Source of the DNA: Polytrichum commune
Taxonomy: Eukaryota; Streptophyta; Polytrichopsida; Polytrichales; Polytrichaceae
Direction of reading: 5' to 3'
Length of the DNA: 60,000 nucleotides
Assembly (NCBI GenBank): GCA_950295325.1
Contig: OX485807.1
Location: 19,255,666-19,315,665, forward strand
How positions within the stretch are numbered: the stretch's first letter is position 1; every line of letters begins with the position of its first letter. The notes beneath the pieces were generated by a model. It was not told the DNA's origin. It saw only the letters and a program-made list of their open reading frames with translations, and searched no databases. Below, piece after piece: positions 59,762 to 60,000 of this stretch. A program made the position numbers and the translations under genes.

Positions 59762-60000
59762 CTGCTTCCACCCCCTTCACAATTCCCTATTGTAGCAAAA
59801 GTAGCACACAATTTACGCAGACAAAAACCAGAACCTAAACTTACGCTCCATGTCAACCCTCAGAAAACCCACATGCTGGTCTTTGAAAATGAGCGACAAC
59901 ATAAATGCAAATTGAAGAATTTTTCTAGAGTAATTCAGAGCACAATACCTTTATACACAGAAATAGATAGGCAAAAAATTACTTTCAGTCTAATTTTTAA
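59762..60000. other. Intron of the MOG1-like gene
   Basis: No further MOG1 exon could be recognised before the window ends. Confidence 0.5.

Overview
The window looks like nuclear DNA of a land plant or close streptophyte relative. It is AT-rich, has spliced genes with short exons, and is dominated by DNA transposons. The species cannot be named from the sequence. A Tc1-type and a pogo-type transposon beside a Mutator-like element, and no recognisable LTR retrotransposon, suggest a non-seed plant; that part is inference.

Two host genes are well supported, both on the minus strand. A starch synthase (GT5 family, class III/IV-like) runs from about 27.6 kb down to 22.73 kb. Its catalytic part is 12 exons with correct splice phases and an intact reading frame; its 5' exons are uncertain. 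A MOG1-like (Ran-binding/release factor family) gene enters from the right edge: its last four exons lie between 59.76 and 57.12 kb, and its introns carry several MITEs.

The most striking object is a complete Mutator-like element at 5948-12339, with long inverted ends and a 10-bp target duplication. It carries two divergent, slightly damaged genes: a plus-strand MULE transposase (WRKY/GCM1-type zinc cluster, DDE core, SWIM finger), and a minus-strand gene resembling a permuted (beta-class) DNA methyltransferase, with motif IV before motif I and DLPE in place of DPPY.

Other elements: a decayed Tc1-type DD34E transposon (46233-47821) with TA duplication, nested inside an older MITE; a pogo/Tigger relic with an HTH remnant (41931-42582); a PIF/Harbinger-type palindromic MITE (31448-31964) with TTA duplication; two SINE-like elements head to head near 20 kb; and many short MITEs in at least eight families (TIRs such as CTACACTAAATA, TGTTCAAGATTGA, GTTTACACCATGG, AAGGTAGAT, GATCGGGGA).

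Repeats: a ten-copy array of about 272 bp (36.17-38.92 kb) with a foldback inside most units; a four-copy array of similar period (44.95-45.95 kb); several G/C homopolymers of 13-22 nt clustered at 15.4-19.5 kb; and two strong hairpins (291-359 and 28502-28602), the latter just upstream of the starch synthase. The rest, including most of 13.7-17.2, 22-22.7, 33.7-35.3, 42.6-44.9, 48-50, 50.5-53 and 53.6-57.1 kb, shows no gene I can support.
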